Shown: positions 44,252 through 53,380 of the stretch, piece after piece | Layout of the letters: each line of letters starts with the position of its first letter | How positions within the stretch are numbered: the stretch's first letter is position 1 | Source of the DNA: Saprospiraceae bacterium | GTDB lineage: Bacteria; Bacteroidota; Bacteroidia; Chitinophagales; Saprospiraceae | NCBI GenBank assembly: GCA_021739645.1 | Contig: JAIPBL010000017.1 | Location: 1 to 64,000, forward strand | Direction: 5' to 3' | DNA length: 64,000 nt | Program-made: the position numbers and the translations under genes | Notes under the pieces: generated by a model | What the model was told of the DNA's origin: nothing | What the model saw: the letters and a program-made list of their open reading frames with translations, nothing else | Databases searched by the model: none

Positions 44252-46714
44252 ATGAAAATCGTAAAATTCCTGCTATCCCTGAGTGCACTTATTGGTGCGA
44301 TTTACTTTCTCAACAATCCCATCTTGTTGAAAGAACCACTTTCGGATGACCCGACCAAATTCAAGGAAGTAACCGTGCCACCGCTTGGGTCGTTTTTTAG
44401 TCCGTTTTCCGGCTTTTGGCAAAACGCTGAGTCAGCAGGCGATTTGGTGTCTGTCAAAATTGAAGTGCCCGATATGAAGGGGAAGGTTAAAATCGTCTTC
44501 GATGAGCGCCTTGTGCCACATATTTTCGCTGAAAACATGCAGGACGCCGTTTTCGCTCAGGGCTATGTGGTGGCCAAGATGCGCCTGTTTCAAATGGATT
44601 TGATTAGCAGAGCCGCTGGTGGCCGCCTCGCTGAAATCATTGGTGAACCTGGCTTAGAGAATGATTTGCTCAAGCGGCGTCAAGGTATGGCCCATGGCGC
44701 CGAACTAGCAGTGGCAAGCTGGAAACAGGACCCTGAGGCGCTAGCATTAATGGATGCCTACAATGCCGGCGTGAACAAATACATTTCCGAATTGCAACCG
44801 AAAGACTTCCCTATCGAGTACAAACTGATGGGATTCAAACCAGAGCCTTGGAATCTTTTCAAATCGGCCCTGGTGAAGAAGTACATGGACCAAACTTTGT
44901 GCTTCGGCGAGGATGACCTTGAAGCATCCAATGCCCTGAAAATACTGGGCAATGACTTGTTCCAAAAGCTATACCCGGAGGTTGACCCAAAAGAATCACC
45001 TGTCATTCCGGCGGGAACTCCCTGGAATTTCACACCTGCCAAACCCAATGTTAAACCCGCTATCCAAGAGGCAATTGGCCTGATTCACCACAAGGTTTAC
45101 GAAAAGGAACGTGGCGTTTTGGGCAGCAATAACTGGGCTGTTTCAGGTAGTAAAACGCTGTCCGGTAAACCCATACTCGCCAACGACCCGCATTTGAAGC
45201 TCACCCTGCCTTCGATTTGGTTTGAAATACAAATCATCACCCCAGATGTTAACTTTTACGGTGTATCAGTACCGGGTATCCCAGGGGTTCTGATAGGATT
45301 CAATGAAGACATTGCTTGGGGTGAAACCAACGTTGGGCAAGATGTGAACGATTGGTACCAAATCACCTGGACAGACAAGGCCAAGACTTCTTACCAATAC
45401 GACGGTGGCGTAAAAGCTGCAAAAATTGTCATGGATTCGTTTCGGGTAAAAGGCCGAGACACGCTCGTTTACGATACCGTGCGATGGACGGAATGGGGGC
45501 CAGTCGTTTACGAGTCAAACAATGAGGCATGGCATGACTTAGCCATGCACTGGATGGGCCACCAACCACCCAACCCGAAGGAATTATTGACTTTTTTTGG
45601 ACTTGGCAAGAGCAAAAATTATGACGACTATCGGCAAGCACTCGTAAACTATGACTACCCGGCTCAAAACTTTGTGTTTGCTTCAAAAAATGGAGACATA
45701 GGCATTACGGCAAATGGCCTTCTCCCAGTCAAAAACAAGGAGCAGGGCCGTTTCCTGCAAGATGGCTCCAATTCCAACAACAATTGGTCTGGCTATATCC
45801 CAAAAGACCAAGTACCAGCTACCAAAAATCCGAAACGGGGTTTTGTGGCATCTGCCAACCAAAAATCTACCGACGAAACCTACCCGTACTATTACAACAG
45901 CCCCTACTTCGACTATTATCGGGGCCGATATTTGAATAAGCGCCTTGCTGAAATGGACAGCATCACAGCGGAGGACATGATGAAATTGCAAAACGAAAAT
46001 TACAGCATTCATGCCGCTGAGGGAATGGCTGCCCTGCTCAAACAACTAGATTCGACCCAACTGGACAATATCCAGAAAGCGGTTTTGGCCAAAATGCGCA
46101 ACTGGGATTTTAGGTTTGACAAAGACAAAGTGGAACCAGTCGTTTTTCTGACTTGGTGGGAAAAATTTTACGAAATGTCGTTTGACGAGGTGTTCATTTG
46201 GAAAGACTCTCTGCCAATGCTGATGCCGGAAAAATGGAGGGTCATTGACCTTGCTACCAACAGCCCGAACGACTTGATTTTTGACGATAAGAAAACGCCA
46301 GAAAGAGAAACTGCTAAAAATATGGCGACGGCCTCCTTCAAGGCTGCAACCAAAGCCCTTGCCGATGACCTGCTCAAACCAGATTTCAACTGGTCATCTT
46401 ACAAAAAGACCTCAATCATGCATTTGGCTCGTATTCCAGCTTTTTCAAAAATGGATTTACCGGTTGGTGGATACGGTCAGGCACTGAATGCAATTTCAGG
46501 GACCAATGGCCCTTCTTGGCGAATGGTGGTCGAACTCGGAGAGGAAGTGAAGGCGTGGGGTGTTTTTCCCGGCGGACAATCGGGAAATCCTGGCAGCCCG
46601 TTTTACACCACGGGTCTCGACAAATGGATGGCTGGCGAGTACAATGAACTGTTTTTTATGAAAAATGCAGCGGACAACCGTCAAAAACAGTTTTTCACCA
46701 TCGAAATAAACTAA
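44252..46714 (+). CDS. Penicillin acylase-family Ntn hydrolase
   Basis: An 820-residue exported protein with an N-terminal signal or anchor helix (IVKFLLSLSALIGAIYFLNN). The family layout is an alpha-type segment (PHIFAENMQDAVFAQGYVVAKMRLFQMDLISRAAGGRL), then the autoproteolytic site LGSNNWAVSG, with Ser at about residue 292 as nucleophile of the beta chain. The beta chain shows PILANDPHLKLTLPSIWFEI and GVLIGFNEDIAWGETNVGQD. Such enzymes hydrolyse amide bonds of penicillins, acyl-homoserine lactones or other N-acyl compounds; the natural substrate is unknown. Length is normal. The small membrane-protein gene follows after 6 bases. Confidence 0.9.
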   Translation: MKIVKFLLSLSALIGAIYFLNNPILLKEPLSDDPTKFKEVTVPPLGSFFSPFSGFWQNAESAGDLVSVKIEVPDMKGKVKIVFDERLVPHIFAENMQDAVFAQGYVVAKMRLFQMDLISRAAGGRLAEIIGEPGLENDLLKRRQGMAHGAELAVASWKQDPEALALMDAYNAGVNKYISELQPKDFPIEYKLMGFKPEPWNLFKSALVKKYMDQTLCFGEDDLEASNALKILGNDLFQKLYPEVDPKESPVIPAGTPWNFTPAKPNVKPAIQEAIGLIHHKVYEKERGVLGSNNWAVSGSKTLSGKPILANDPHLKLTLPSIWFEIQIITPDVNFYGVSVPGIPGVLIGFNEDIAWGETNVGQDVNDWYQITWTDKAKTSYQYDGGVKAAKIVMDSFRVKGRDTLVYDTVRWTEWGPVVYESNNEAWHDLAMHWMGHQPPNPKELLTFFGLGKSKNYDDYRQALVNYDYPAQNFVFASKNGDIGITANGLLPVKNKEQGRFLQDGSNSNNNWSGYIPKDQVPATKNPKRGFVASANQKSTDETYPYYYNSPYFDYYRGRYLNKRLAEMDSITAEDMMKLQNENYSIHAAEGMAALLKQLDSTQLDNIQKAVLAKMRNWDFRFDKDKVEPVVFLTWWEKFYEMSFDEVFIWKDSLPMLMPEKWRVIDLATNSPNDLIFDDKKTPERETAKNMATASFKAATKALADDLLKPDFNWSSYKKTSIMHLARIPAFSKMDLPVGGYGQALNAISGTNGPSWRMVVELGEEVKAWGVFPGGQSGNPGSPFYTTGLDKWMAGEYNELFFMKNAADNRQKQFFTIEIN

Positions 46715-46720
46715 GTCAAA

Positions 46721-47089
46721 ATGAAAAAATTCGGTCTTCAATTGCTCATCATACTGGTACTTGGCGCTATAGCCCAGCACTTTCTCCCATTCTGGTCCAT
46801 AACCGTAGTGGCTGCTTTGGTTGGGTTCTTCTTCAAGTATGAGAACAGCGCCGCTAGTTTTGCTGCTGGTACAGCTGCGGTTACCTTGCTTTGGAGTAGT
46901 TACGCAGGTTTTCTCAACACAGCAAATGCCGGGCAGTTGGCCGGGCAAATTGGTCAAGTATTTAAAATTGGCCAAGGTTATCTAATTCCCATTACGGGTT
47001 TGATTGGTGGGCTGTTGGGTGGTTTGGGAGCGCAGACTGGCACGCTGGCCAGAAAGTTATTCGAGAAGGAAGCTGATGTTGTAGCTTAA
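46721..47089 (+). CDS. Small membrane protein of unknown function
   Basis: A 122-residue protein that is nearly all hydrophobic: three or four helices, the last Gly-rich (GLIGGLLGGLGAQTG), ending in a short charged tail. There is no recognisable motif. It starts 6 bases after the penicillin acylase stop, so the two are surely co-transcribed. The 3' end overlaps the convergent DUF5522 gene by a few bases. Confidence 0.7.
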   Translation: MKKFGLQLLIILVLGAIAQHFLPFWSITVVAALVGFFFKYENSAASFAAGTAAVTLLWSSYAGFLNTANAGQLAGQIGQVFKIGQGYLIPITGLIGGLLGGLGAQTGTLARKLFEKEADVVA

Positions 47090-47262
47090 CGGCCTTTCAG
47101 TTTCTTGAATCCATACGGACAGTTCCGACATCCATTTTCACAGCAGTAACCTCTTTTTTTAAGGTATTGTGCCGTGAAAACATAGAAGCCGTTTTCAATG
47201 GTAAAATCCAAACCCTCAACCAGTATTTGTGGTTTTGAGGTTTCCTTGGAAGAAGATTTCAT
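47086..47262 (-). CDS. DUF5522-like small cysteine-rich protein
   Basis: A 58-residue ORF below the ORF-track cutoff. It starts with ATG at 47262 and ends with TAA at 47086-47088, overlapping the convergent gene by four bases. The C-terminal half has YLKKRGYCCENGCRNCPYGFKK. This CC-x2-GC-x2-CPYGF pattern is the hallmark of the small DUF5522-type proteins found in many bacteria. Four cysteines suggest a metal site. Function is unknown. Confidence 0.75.
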   Translation of the reverse strand: MKSSSKETSKPQILVEGLDFTIENGFYVFTAQYLKKRGYCCENGCRNCPYGFKKLKGR

Positions 47263-47276
47263 AAGCGGTGCAAATT

Positions 47277-47312
47277 AAAAAACCTGTTGAAAATTGTCTC
47301 AACAGGTTTTTT
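47277..47312. terminator. Bidirectional terminator after the DUF6580 gene
   Basis: AAAAAACCTGTTGA / TCAACAGGTTTTTT with an 8-base loop and U-runs in both directions. It sits between the DUF6580 gene stop and the DUF5522-like start, both on the minus strand. Confidence 0.9.
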
Positions 47313-47343
47313 AATTTCTTGAAAATCAAGAACTTAGATAAAA

Positions 47344-47919
47344 TTAAGCTTTCTCAAGAACGAATGATGGGTATTGTCGTTTAGCAAATTCGAACAGTCC
47401 AAACAGCACACCCGTGTAGAGCAAATCACTTGCCAGCGTATTCCAATAAAATGGAATCGCTGCCACATAACACGTAACTAGTCCGCCAATATTTTTTGGA
47501 TACAAGATAGTATTCAACCAAACATAAAAATTGGTGACGACGAAAAATATCAGCGAGGAAGAAACAGCGCCGATTGCCAGACGAGGCACAGTGATTTTTT
47601 TCAACAGTGAAGACCCCATCAGCACTATCAGCAAGAAAGCAAAGTAAACTTCAGGGTTAGCAAACCAAGAAAACCCGTCGAAATATTGAGCATAGAATAG
47701 GTTGTTTATCAACAGATTACTCACCCAGAGCGCAACAAGTGGCAGCAGATAAGCAAAGTATTTCTTACTGAAATAAGCGGCACTAAACAGTGCAATACCA
47801 CCAAGTGGAGAAAAATTAAACAAGCTGGAGGTCAAAGTATGCGGAATCAAACGACTCATCGCTACGACCAATACAATGATAGCTACAATACCCCAACGTG
47901 TGTTTACCTTATTATTCAT
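47344..47919 (-). CDS. DUF6580-family membrane protein, putative transporter component
   Basis: A 191-residue inner-membrane protein with five or six helices. The conserved pattern is MSRLIPHTLTSSLFNFSPLGGIALFSAAYF, then NFYVWLNTILYPKN and FYWNTLASDLLYTGVLFG. This fits the DUF6580 family, noted as putative transport proteins and reminiscent of ECF S-components. The substrate is unknown; no ECF module is nearby. A TAnnTTTG box lies 28 bases upstream. Confidence 0.78.
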   Translation of the reverse strand: MNNKVNTRWGIVAIIVLVVAMSRLIPHTLTSSLFNFSPLGGIALFSAAYFSKKYFAYLLPLVALWVSNLLINNLFYAQYFDGFSWFANPEVYFAFLLIVLMGSSLLKKITVPRLAIGAVSSSLIFFVVTNFYVWLNTILYPKNIGGLVTCYVAAIPFYWNTLASDLLYTGVLFGLFEFAKRQYPSFVLEKA

Positions 47920-47946
47920 GTTAATGGTTGATTTTTAAAACGGCCA

Positions 47947-47954
47947 CAAAAATA
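47947..47954 (-). promoter_or_regulatory. -7 box of the DUF6580 gene
   Basis: TATTTTTG on the minus strand, 28 bases before the ATG at 47919, matches TAnnTTTG. Confidence 0.45.
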
Positions 47955-48005
47955 GCGTTTTTCTTGGAAGTTGGATGGCTAATACTACCCAAGGTTTTAA
48001 ACAAT

Positions 48006-48034
48006 AAGACCCTCGTCGGAGAGACGAGGGTCTT
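48006..48034. terminator. Strong hairpin between the DUF6580 and 2TM genes
   Basis: AAGACCCTCGTC / GACGAGGGTCTT, a perfect 12-base stem with a 5-base loop. The U-runs are short. It probably terminates the minus-strand 2TM genes, although it lies about 165 bases beyond their stop. Confidence 0.6.
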
Positions 48035-48199
48035 TAACCCAAACAAATAAACACAAAAACTACTTTTAAAGATGTGCCAAATTTAAGCTGATTTTTTTGA
48101 CACAACAAAATTCTTATGGTATTTTAATCAAATATTTTTCAAAGACTAGGCTCCTACAGAGCTTTTCTTTAGAGGCGCGTAAATTTAGCAATATTTTCT

Positions 48200-48562
48200 T
48201 CAAACAAGATCTGAATCACGATAACTTTTTGCTGTTTCTTTCAGTTCCAGATGGTCATCAATTTGACGAGTCGGTTTTTTTCTTTTTTCCAGTTGATCAA
48301 GCTCTTTTCGATATTCTCTGTCTTCCCATTCTGAACTCAATACACCGCTTCCTGGGACACCAAACACCCGCAGATAATGAAACAATAGGCCAATTCCCCA
48401 AAAAAAAGTAACCTGAAGCGGCTCCAAAGGATGTCCCTGGAACAATCCAGTAAAAAAGAAAAAACCATTGAACACTGCGAAGAAAAAGAGGTGCTTATAA
48501 AATTTGGATTTCCTTCTTACCCGTCGTTGGGCTTCATCGTAGATATCGGGTTGTTTGTACAT
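48200..48562 (-). CDS. 2TM-domain protein, copy B
   Basis: A 120-residue membrane protein of the 2TM family common in Bacteroidota. An N-terminal basic helix (AQRRVRRKSKFYKHL) precedes two membrane helices (FFFAVFNGFFFFTGLF and VTFFWGIGLLFHYLRVFG) and a charged C-terminal tail ending LELKETAKSYRDSDLV. It shares the tail with the gene upstream. Function is unknown; in other proteins the 2TM module is attached to signalling domains. Confidence 0.8.
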   Translation of the reverse strand: MYKQPDIYDEAQRRVRRKSKFYKHLFFFAVFNGFFFFTGLFQGHPLEPLQVTFFWGIGLLFHYLRVFGVPGSGVLSSEWEDREYRKELDQLEKRKKPTRQIDDHLELKETAKSYRDSDLV

Positions 48563-48580
48563 TTTATGATTGATTATAGG

Positions 48581-48964
48581 TTAAACAAAATCTGATTCAT
48601 CATAATTATCACGTAACTCCTTTAGTTCCAAGCCCTTATCTTTTGGCGTTGATGGATGCTTGGCCGACTTTGGTGACGGCATTTGTTGACGAAATTGTCT
48701 TAGTTCCCTTTCCAACTCCTTTTCTTCCCATTCCTTACTCAAGATGTCAAAACCCGGTATCCCGAAAACCTCAACATAATGGAAGGCTAATCCAACTCCC
48801 CAACCTAACAATGGGTAAACAAACCAGAGCGTTCCCGGGGAAGTCAATAAGTTAAGGACCAGTAAAAAAAGGTTTACGATGGCATAGGACATTAAATGCT
48901 GGTAAAATGATTTTTTCGCTTTTACCCGCTTTTTTGCCCTCAAAAATTCTTCTTCCGTGTGCAT
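48581..48964 (-). CDS. 2TM-domain protein, copy A
   Basis: From ATG 48964 (MHTEEEFLRAKKRVKAKKSFYQHL) the protein has 127 residues; the track start adds an unlikely hydrophobic N-terminus. It has two membrane helices in the 2TM pattern with FHYVEVFGIPGFDILSKEWEEKE after the second, then a long charged tail ending LELKELRDNYDESDFV. It lies 18 bases upstream of its paralogue and is surely in one transcript with it. The pair arose by tandem duplication. Confidence 0.8.
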   Translation of the reverse strand: MHTEEEFLRAKKRVKAKKSFYQHLMSYAIVNLFLLVLNLLTSPGTLWFVYPLLGWGVGLAFHYVEVFGIPGFDILSKEWEEKELERELRQFRQQMPSPKSAKHPSTPKDKGLELKELRDNYDESDFV

Positions 48965-49293
48965 AATATTGGTGAAACTTATTAAAGATACTATTAGGAT
49001 AAACCAATTGAAAATCAACAAGTTGCAAAAATCCTATGAATTTTCCGGTATTTGTACTCAAGCTACTTTCTGAAATGTGCTTGTTAAACAACCAAAATTA
49101 CACCGCAATTTATTTTCAATTTATTCGGCTAAATATGCTGGAAGCATTTCAGTAGAGTATTGTTCAATTGACCAGTTGTGGGAAATATTGGACAAAAATC
49201 ATTGATTTTTTGATTTTATGCAGCAAAATAATCAAATCAGCCCCACAACTCCCACCTAAAAGCCCAACTTTGCGGCAAAAAATTAAATATAAA
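48965..49293. other. AT-rich intergenic region between divergent genes
   Basis: No gene, repeat or hairpin that I can support. It must hold the promoters of the 2TM pair and of the S9 peptidase; only a near-match CAACTTTG about 25 bases before the peptidase start is visible. Confidence 0.4.
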
Positions 49294-51234
49294 ATGAGTC
49301 AAAAGAATACAAATACTCCCCAACTACCCGGCGATGCCTCACTCCCCTCTTCCAAATCTGAAATTGCTCGACTTTACAAAAAACTCGGTGAGACCCAAAA
49401 ATATGCCGTGGAAGATTTCTTCCGGTTGCCTAAAAAATCACGTTATCAGCTTTCGCCGGACGGCAACTACTTCGCTTATCTGGGCCCATTCAAACGCCGG
49501 CTGAACATCTTTGTGCAAAAAACAAACGGCAAGCGTGCCCGCCGAGTAACGGAAGTCACTGACCGAGACATTGCTTGGTTTTTCTGGAAAGACAACAGGA
49601 TAGTATTTGGAAAAGACGAGGCAGGTGATGAAAATTTTCATATTTATTCTGTAAGTGCCGACGGTAATAATCTAACTGACCTGACGCCGTTCGCTGGGGT
49701 TAGGATTGACCTAATTGACGACCTCGAAGACATCGAAAATGAGATTATCATTTCGATGAACAAGAACAACCCACAGCTTTTTGAGCCATACCGCTTGAAC
49801 ATCACAACAGGGGAAATCCATCAACTGGCCGAGAACCCCAACCCGATAGAGCCCCTCGACGGTTGGATGACCGACCACGACGGGAAACTGCGCATTGCCA
49901 ACAAAATCTCTGGCGGCACCAACGCTACCCTACTCTACCGACCAACCGAGGACGAACCTTTCCGGCCCGTACTGACTACCGACTTCCGGGAAAGCATTTC
50001 GCCCCTGTTTTTTGATTTCGAAAATGAACACCAAGTTTATGTTGCTTCCAATCTGGGACGTGACCGCAGCGTCATCACCAAGCTTGACTTGCTGACGGGT
50101 AAGGAGGTCGGTGAACCACTTTTTACCCATGAGGAAGTGGACGTAACCCAACTCGGCTACTCACGGAAACGTCGGGTGCTTACGAGCATCGTTTACACTA
50201 CCGCCAAAAGGCAGCTGCATTTCCTCGATGATGAATCCCAACGGACCTTTCGGCGGCTAGAAAAAGAACTCGGCGACTACGAAATCTTCATCACCGGAAT
50301 GAATAAGGCCGAGGATAAAATGATGGTGAGAACGTACAGCGACCGCTCACTCGGCGCCTACTATTTCTTCGACAAAACGGCAGATTCACTGACCAAAATC
50401 GTGGAGGTAAGCCCTTGGCTCGATGAAACGGACATGGCTCCAATGAAACCAATCAGCTTCCAAACCTCCGACGGCCTGGCAATTCATGGCTACCTCACAT
50501 TGCCAAAGGACAAACCTGCCAAAAACCTACCCATCATCCTCAATCCTCACGGTGGTCCCTGGGTGCGTGACAATTGGGGTTTCAATCCTGAAATTCAGTT
50601 GTTGGCAAGCAGAGGCTATGGAGTCCTCCAACTCAACTACCGGGGCAGCACCGGCTATGGCCGAAAATTCTGGGAATGCAGCTTCAAGCAATGGGGCAAA
50701 AAAATGCAGGACGACCTCTCGGAAGGTGTTCAGTGGCTGGTAAAACAGGGCATTGCCAACCCAAAACGAGTGGCTATATATGGTGGCAGCTACGGGGGCT
50801 ACGCCACGCTAGCCGGGGTCACTTTTACCCCAGGTTTGTACGCTTGCGCAATTGACTATGTGGGCGTTTCTAACCTGTTCACGTTTATGAACACCATCCC
50901 ACCCTATTGGAAACCTTACCTCGACATGATGTACGAGATGGTGGGCAACCCAGAAAAGGACAAGGATGCCATGTACGATGCATCGCCTGTCTTTCACATT
51001 GACAAAATAAAATGCCCGCTGTTCGTGGTGCAAGGAGCCAATGACCCACGGGTGAACATTGACGAGAGCGACCAAATCGTGGCGGCGCTTCGCAAACAGG
51101 GTGTGGAGGTGCTGTACATGGTGAAGTACGACGAGGGGCACGGGTTTCACAATGAGGAAAACCGGTTCGAGATGTACAAGGCGATGCTGGGCTTTTTAGG
51201 AAAAAATTTAGGGCAAAAAGGTGAGGGGCAATAA
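49294..51234 (+). CDS. S9-family prolyl oligopeptidase-like peptidase
   Basis: From ATG 49294 ([14 protein letters not shown]) the product is 646 residues; the longer track start adds 42 implausible residues. An N-terminal beta-propeller of about 380 residues (repeats such as [14 protein letters not shown]) precedes an alpha/beta-hydrolase domain from about 390. The nucleophile is in GGSYGGYA, the Asp in GANDPRVN and the His in DEGHGFHN. This is the acylaminoacyl-peptidase-like S9C layout. There is no signal peptide, so it is likely cytoplasmic, cutting short peptides. It ends about 125 bases before the envelope operon. Confidence 0.9.
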   Translation: MSQKNTNTPQLPGDASLPSSKSEIARLYKKLGETQKYAVEDFFRLPKKSRYQLSPDGNYFAYLGPFKRRLNIFVQKTNGKRARRVTEVTDRDIAWFFWKDNRIVFGKDEAGDENFHIYSVSADGNNLTDLTPFAGVRIDLIDDLEDIENEIIISMNKNNPQLFEPYRLNITTGEIHQLAENPNPIEPLDGWMTDHDGKLRIANKISGGTNATLLYRPTEDEPFRPVLTTDFRESISPLFFDFENEHQVYVASNLGRDRSVITKLDLLTGKEVGEPLFTHEEVDVTQLGYSRKRRVLTSIVYTTAKRQLHFLDDESQRTFRRLEKELGDYEIFITGMNKAEDKMMVRTYSDRSLGAYYFFDKTADSLTKIVEVSPWLDETDMAPMKPISFQTSDGLAIHGYLTLPKDKPAKNLPIILNPHGGPWVRDNWGFNPEIQLLASRGYGVLQLNYRGSTGYGRKFWECSFKQWGKKMQDDLSEGVQWLVKQGIANPKRVAIYGGSYGGYATLAGVTFTPGLYACAIDYVGVSNLFTFMNTIPPYWKPYLDMMYEMVGNPEKDKDAMYDASPVFHIDKIKCPLFVVQGANDPRVNIDESDQIVAALRKQGVEVLYMVKYDEGHGFHNEENRFEMYKAMLGFLGKNLGQKGEGQ

Positions 51235-51300
51235 ACCCAAGGTGCTAAAAGTCATCTTTTGGGACAATTGTAGTCATACGGGTTTTCTACTGTGTAGCTT

Positions 51301-51308
51301 TAACTTTG
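51301..51308 (+). promoter_or_regulatory. -7 box of the five-gene envelope operon
   Basis: TAACTTTG, 50 bases before the ATG at 51359, fits TAnnTTTG. A -33 element is not clear. Confidence 0.5.
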
Positions 51309-51358
51309 ACCGCTATTTTGAAGGCTACAGCTTCACCTACCTAATTAATCCATTGAAG

Positions 51359-52099
51359 ATGAAATACTTGCCATTATTTTTCTTGTTCGTTCTCCCCAGC
51401 ATTTCGGTTGCGCAGGATGCCCGCCAAATCATCCAAAAAGCAGATAAAAAAGTGCGGGGCAACACCTCCCAAGCCGAAATGAGCATCACCACCGTCCGCC
51501 CGAAATGGAAGCGGGAGATGAAGGTGCGGATGTGGTCGAAGGGCACGGAATACGCCATGGTGCTGGTTCTTTCACCCGCAAAGGACAAAGGCGTCACTTT
51601 TTTAAAAAGAAAAAAAGAAGTTTGGAACTGGTTGCCCAGCCTCGAACGGGTCATCAAACTGCCACCGTCCATGATGTCGCAGGCTTGGATGGGCACCGAT
51701 TTTACCAACGATGACTTCGTCAAGGAATCGTCCATGGTGGATGATTACAGCCACAAATTGTTGGGAAGCGAAACCATTGGCGACCGGGAATGCTACAAAA
51801 TTGAGATGATTCCCAAGCCAGACGCAGCAGTCGTTTGGAGCAAAATATCGGTATGGATTGACAAAAAGGACTACATGCAACTGCGCTCCGAAATGTTCGA
51901 TGATGACGGCGACCTGGTCAATACCATCACCTCCAGTGAATTCAAAGTCTTTGGCGACCGGCTCTTACCCAGCCTAATGGAGATGGTGCCAGCAGACAAA
52001 GCGGGCCACAAGACCATCATGCGATATCAGTCAATTCAGTACGACAAGCCGATTGAAGACAGCTTTTTCTCCACCGAAAACATGAAGCGATTGAAATAA
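51359..52099 (+). CDS. LolA-like outer-membrane lipoprotein-sorting protein
   Basis: From ATG 51359 a signal peptide (MKYLPLFFLFVLPSISVAQ) leads a 246-residue periplasmic protein of the COG2834 group, with an open beta-barrel fold like LolA. Typical stretches are IIQKADKKVRGNTSQAEMSITTVRP, KGVTFLKRKKEVWNWLPSLERVIKLPPSMMSQAWMGTDFTNDD and FSTENMKRLK. The MSQAWMGTDFTNDD block is the family's signature. It would carry a lipid or lipoprotein across the periplasm. It is the first gene of an operon with two permeases, an ATPase and an outer-membrane barrel. The cargo is unknown. Confidence 0.88.
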   Translation: MKYLPLFFLFVLPSISVAQDARQIIQKADKKVRGNTSQAEMSITTVRPKWKREMKVRMWSKGTEYAMVLVLSPAKDKGVTFLKRKKEVWNWLPSLERVIKLPPSMMSQAWMGTDFTNDDFVKESSMVDDYSHKLLGSETIGDRECYKIEMIPKPDAAVVWSKISVWIDKKDYMQLRSEMFDDDGDLVNTITSSEFKVFGDRLLPSLMEMVPADKAGHKTIMRYQSIQYDKPIEDSFFSTENMKRLK

Positions 52100-52132
52100 C
52101 TGATGTTCGGAATTTGCATCAAAACCTAAATT

Positions 52133-53347
52133 ATGCTCCTCCTCCTCGCATGGCGAAATCTTTGGCGAAACAAGAGCAGGTCGTTGATAACAATGGCCTC
52201 GGTATTTTGCGCCGTGGTCTTGGCGGTGCTGACCGCCGCCTTGCAACAAGGGGTTTGGGACAACCTGATAAAAAACGTAGTCGGTTATTACACGGGGTAC
52301 CTCCAAATCCACCACGAAGGCTACTGGGATGACCAAACCCTGGAAAATGCTTTCGAACCTACCGACAGCCTTCAAACCCTCCTTCAAACTACACCTGGGA
52401 TAAATACCTCCGCCGCTCGGTTGGAGTCTTTCGTACTGGCTTCTTCGGGTGAAAAAACGAGGGGCTGCATAGTGGTCGGCGTTGAACCAGCGCGAGAGGA
52501 GGGCATCATCCATCTTCGTGAAAAATTGGCAAAGGGGACTTATTTGACCCAAACCGATGACGGCGCAATGGTTGGCGAAGAGCTGGCCAAAAGGCTTTCG
52601 ATCGGTGTCGGAGATACAATTGTACTGCTGGGGCAAGGCATGTACGGCTCCATGGCCGCCGGGAAATTTGCCATTCGTGGACTGCTACATTTCGGCTCAC
52701 CAGAGTTGAACGAAAACATGCTTTTTTTGTCGCTCCCCAACGCTCAGACCCTGTTCGATGCTGCTGGCCTGGTCACTTCTATCGTTATTTCACCCACAGA
52801 TACAAGAGCACTGGACCAACTAGCAGGCACCCTCAACAACCGAGCCGGGCCGACGCACGAGGTAATGACCTGGAAGGAAATGATGCCTGAAATGGTGCAG
52901 AGCATCGCTGCCGATTCTGCTGGAATGTACATCATTCTCGGTGTGCTGTACCTCGTGATTTCCTTCGGAATTTTCAGTACGTTGCTCATGATGGTGGCCG
53001 AGCGTCAACGGGAATTCGGGATGCTGGTCGCTGTGGGTTTAAAAAAGCGAAAATTGGCGTGGATGCTGACGATTGAGTCGCTGCTGGTCACCTTAACAGG
53101 ATCGGTTATCGGCATCTTGGTAAGCATTCCGATAGCCCATTATTTAGCTAAAAACCCCATCCGTTTTTCCGGTCAAACGGCCGAGGTGTATGAACGTTTT
53201 GGGTTCGAAGCGATATTTCCTGCCTCAACTGAAACATCTATTTTTCTAACCCAAGGACTAATCGTTTTGGTCATCGGATTGGTGCTTTCTGCCTATCCGA
53301 TATTTAGCGCCTTCAAGCTGGAAGCGGTGAAAGCCATGCGGAAATAA
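52133..53347 (+). CDS. FtsX/MacB-type ABC permease 1
   Basis: A 404-residue inner-membrane permease. One N-terminal helix with the AWRNLWRNKSRSL start motif is followed by a periplasmic domain of about 240 residues, then three helices, with REFGMLVAVGLKKRKLAWML between the first two. This is LolC/E/MacB topology. It follows the LolA-like gene by 33 bases and resembles the next permease over its length, which suggests a heterodimer from an old duplication. Confidence 0.9.
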   Translation: MLLLLAWRNLWRNKSRSLITMASVFCAVVLAVLTAALQQGVWDNLIKNVVGYYTGYLQIHHEGYWDDQTLENAFEPTDSLQTLLQTTPGINTSAARLESFVLASSGEKTRGCIVVGVEPAREEGIIHLREKLAKGTYLTQTDDGAMVGEELAKRLSIGVGDTIVLLGQGMYGSMAAGKFAIRGLLHFGSPELNENMLFLSLPNAQTLFDAAGLVTSIVISPTDTRALDQLAGTLNNRAGPTHEVMTWKEMMPEMVQSIAADSAGMYIILGVLYLVISFGIFSTLLMMVAERQREFGMLVAVGLKKRKLAWMLTIESLLVTLTGSVIGILVSIPIAHYLAKNPIRFSGQTAEVYERFGFEAIFPASTETSIFLTQGLIVLVIGLVLSAYPIFSAFKLEAVKAMRK

Positions 53348-53380
53348 TTCGTTGATTGTCAAATACTTAACTTTAGACTT

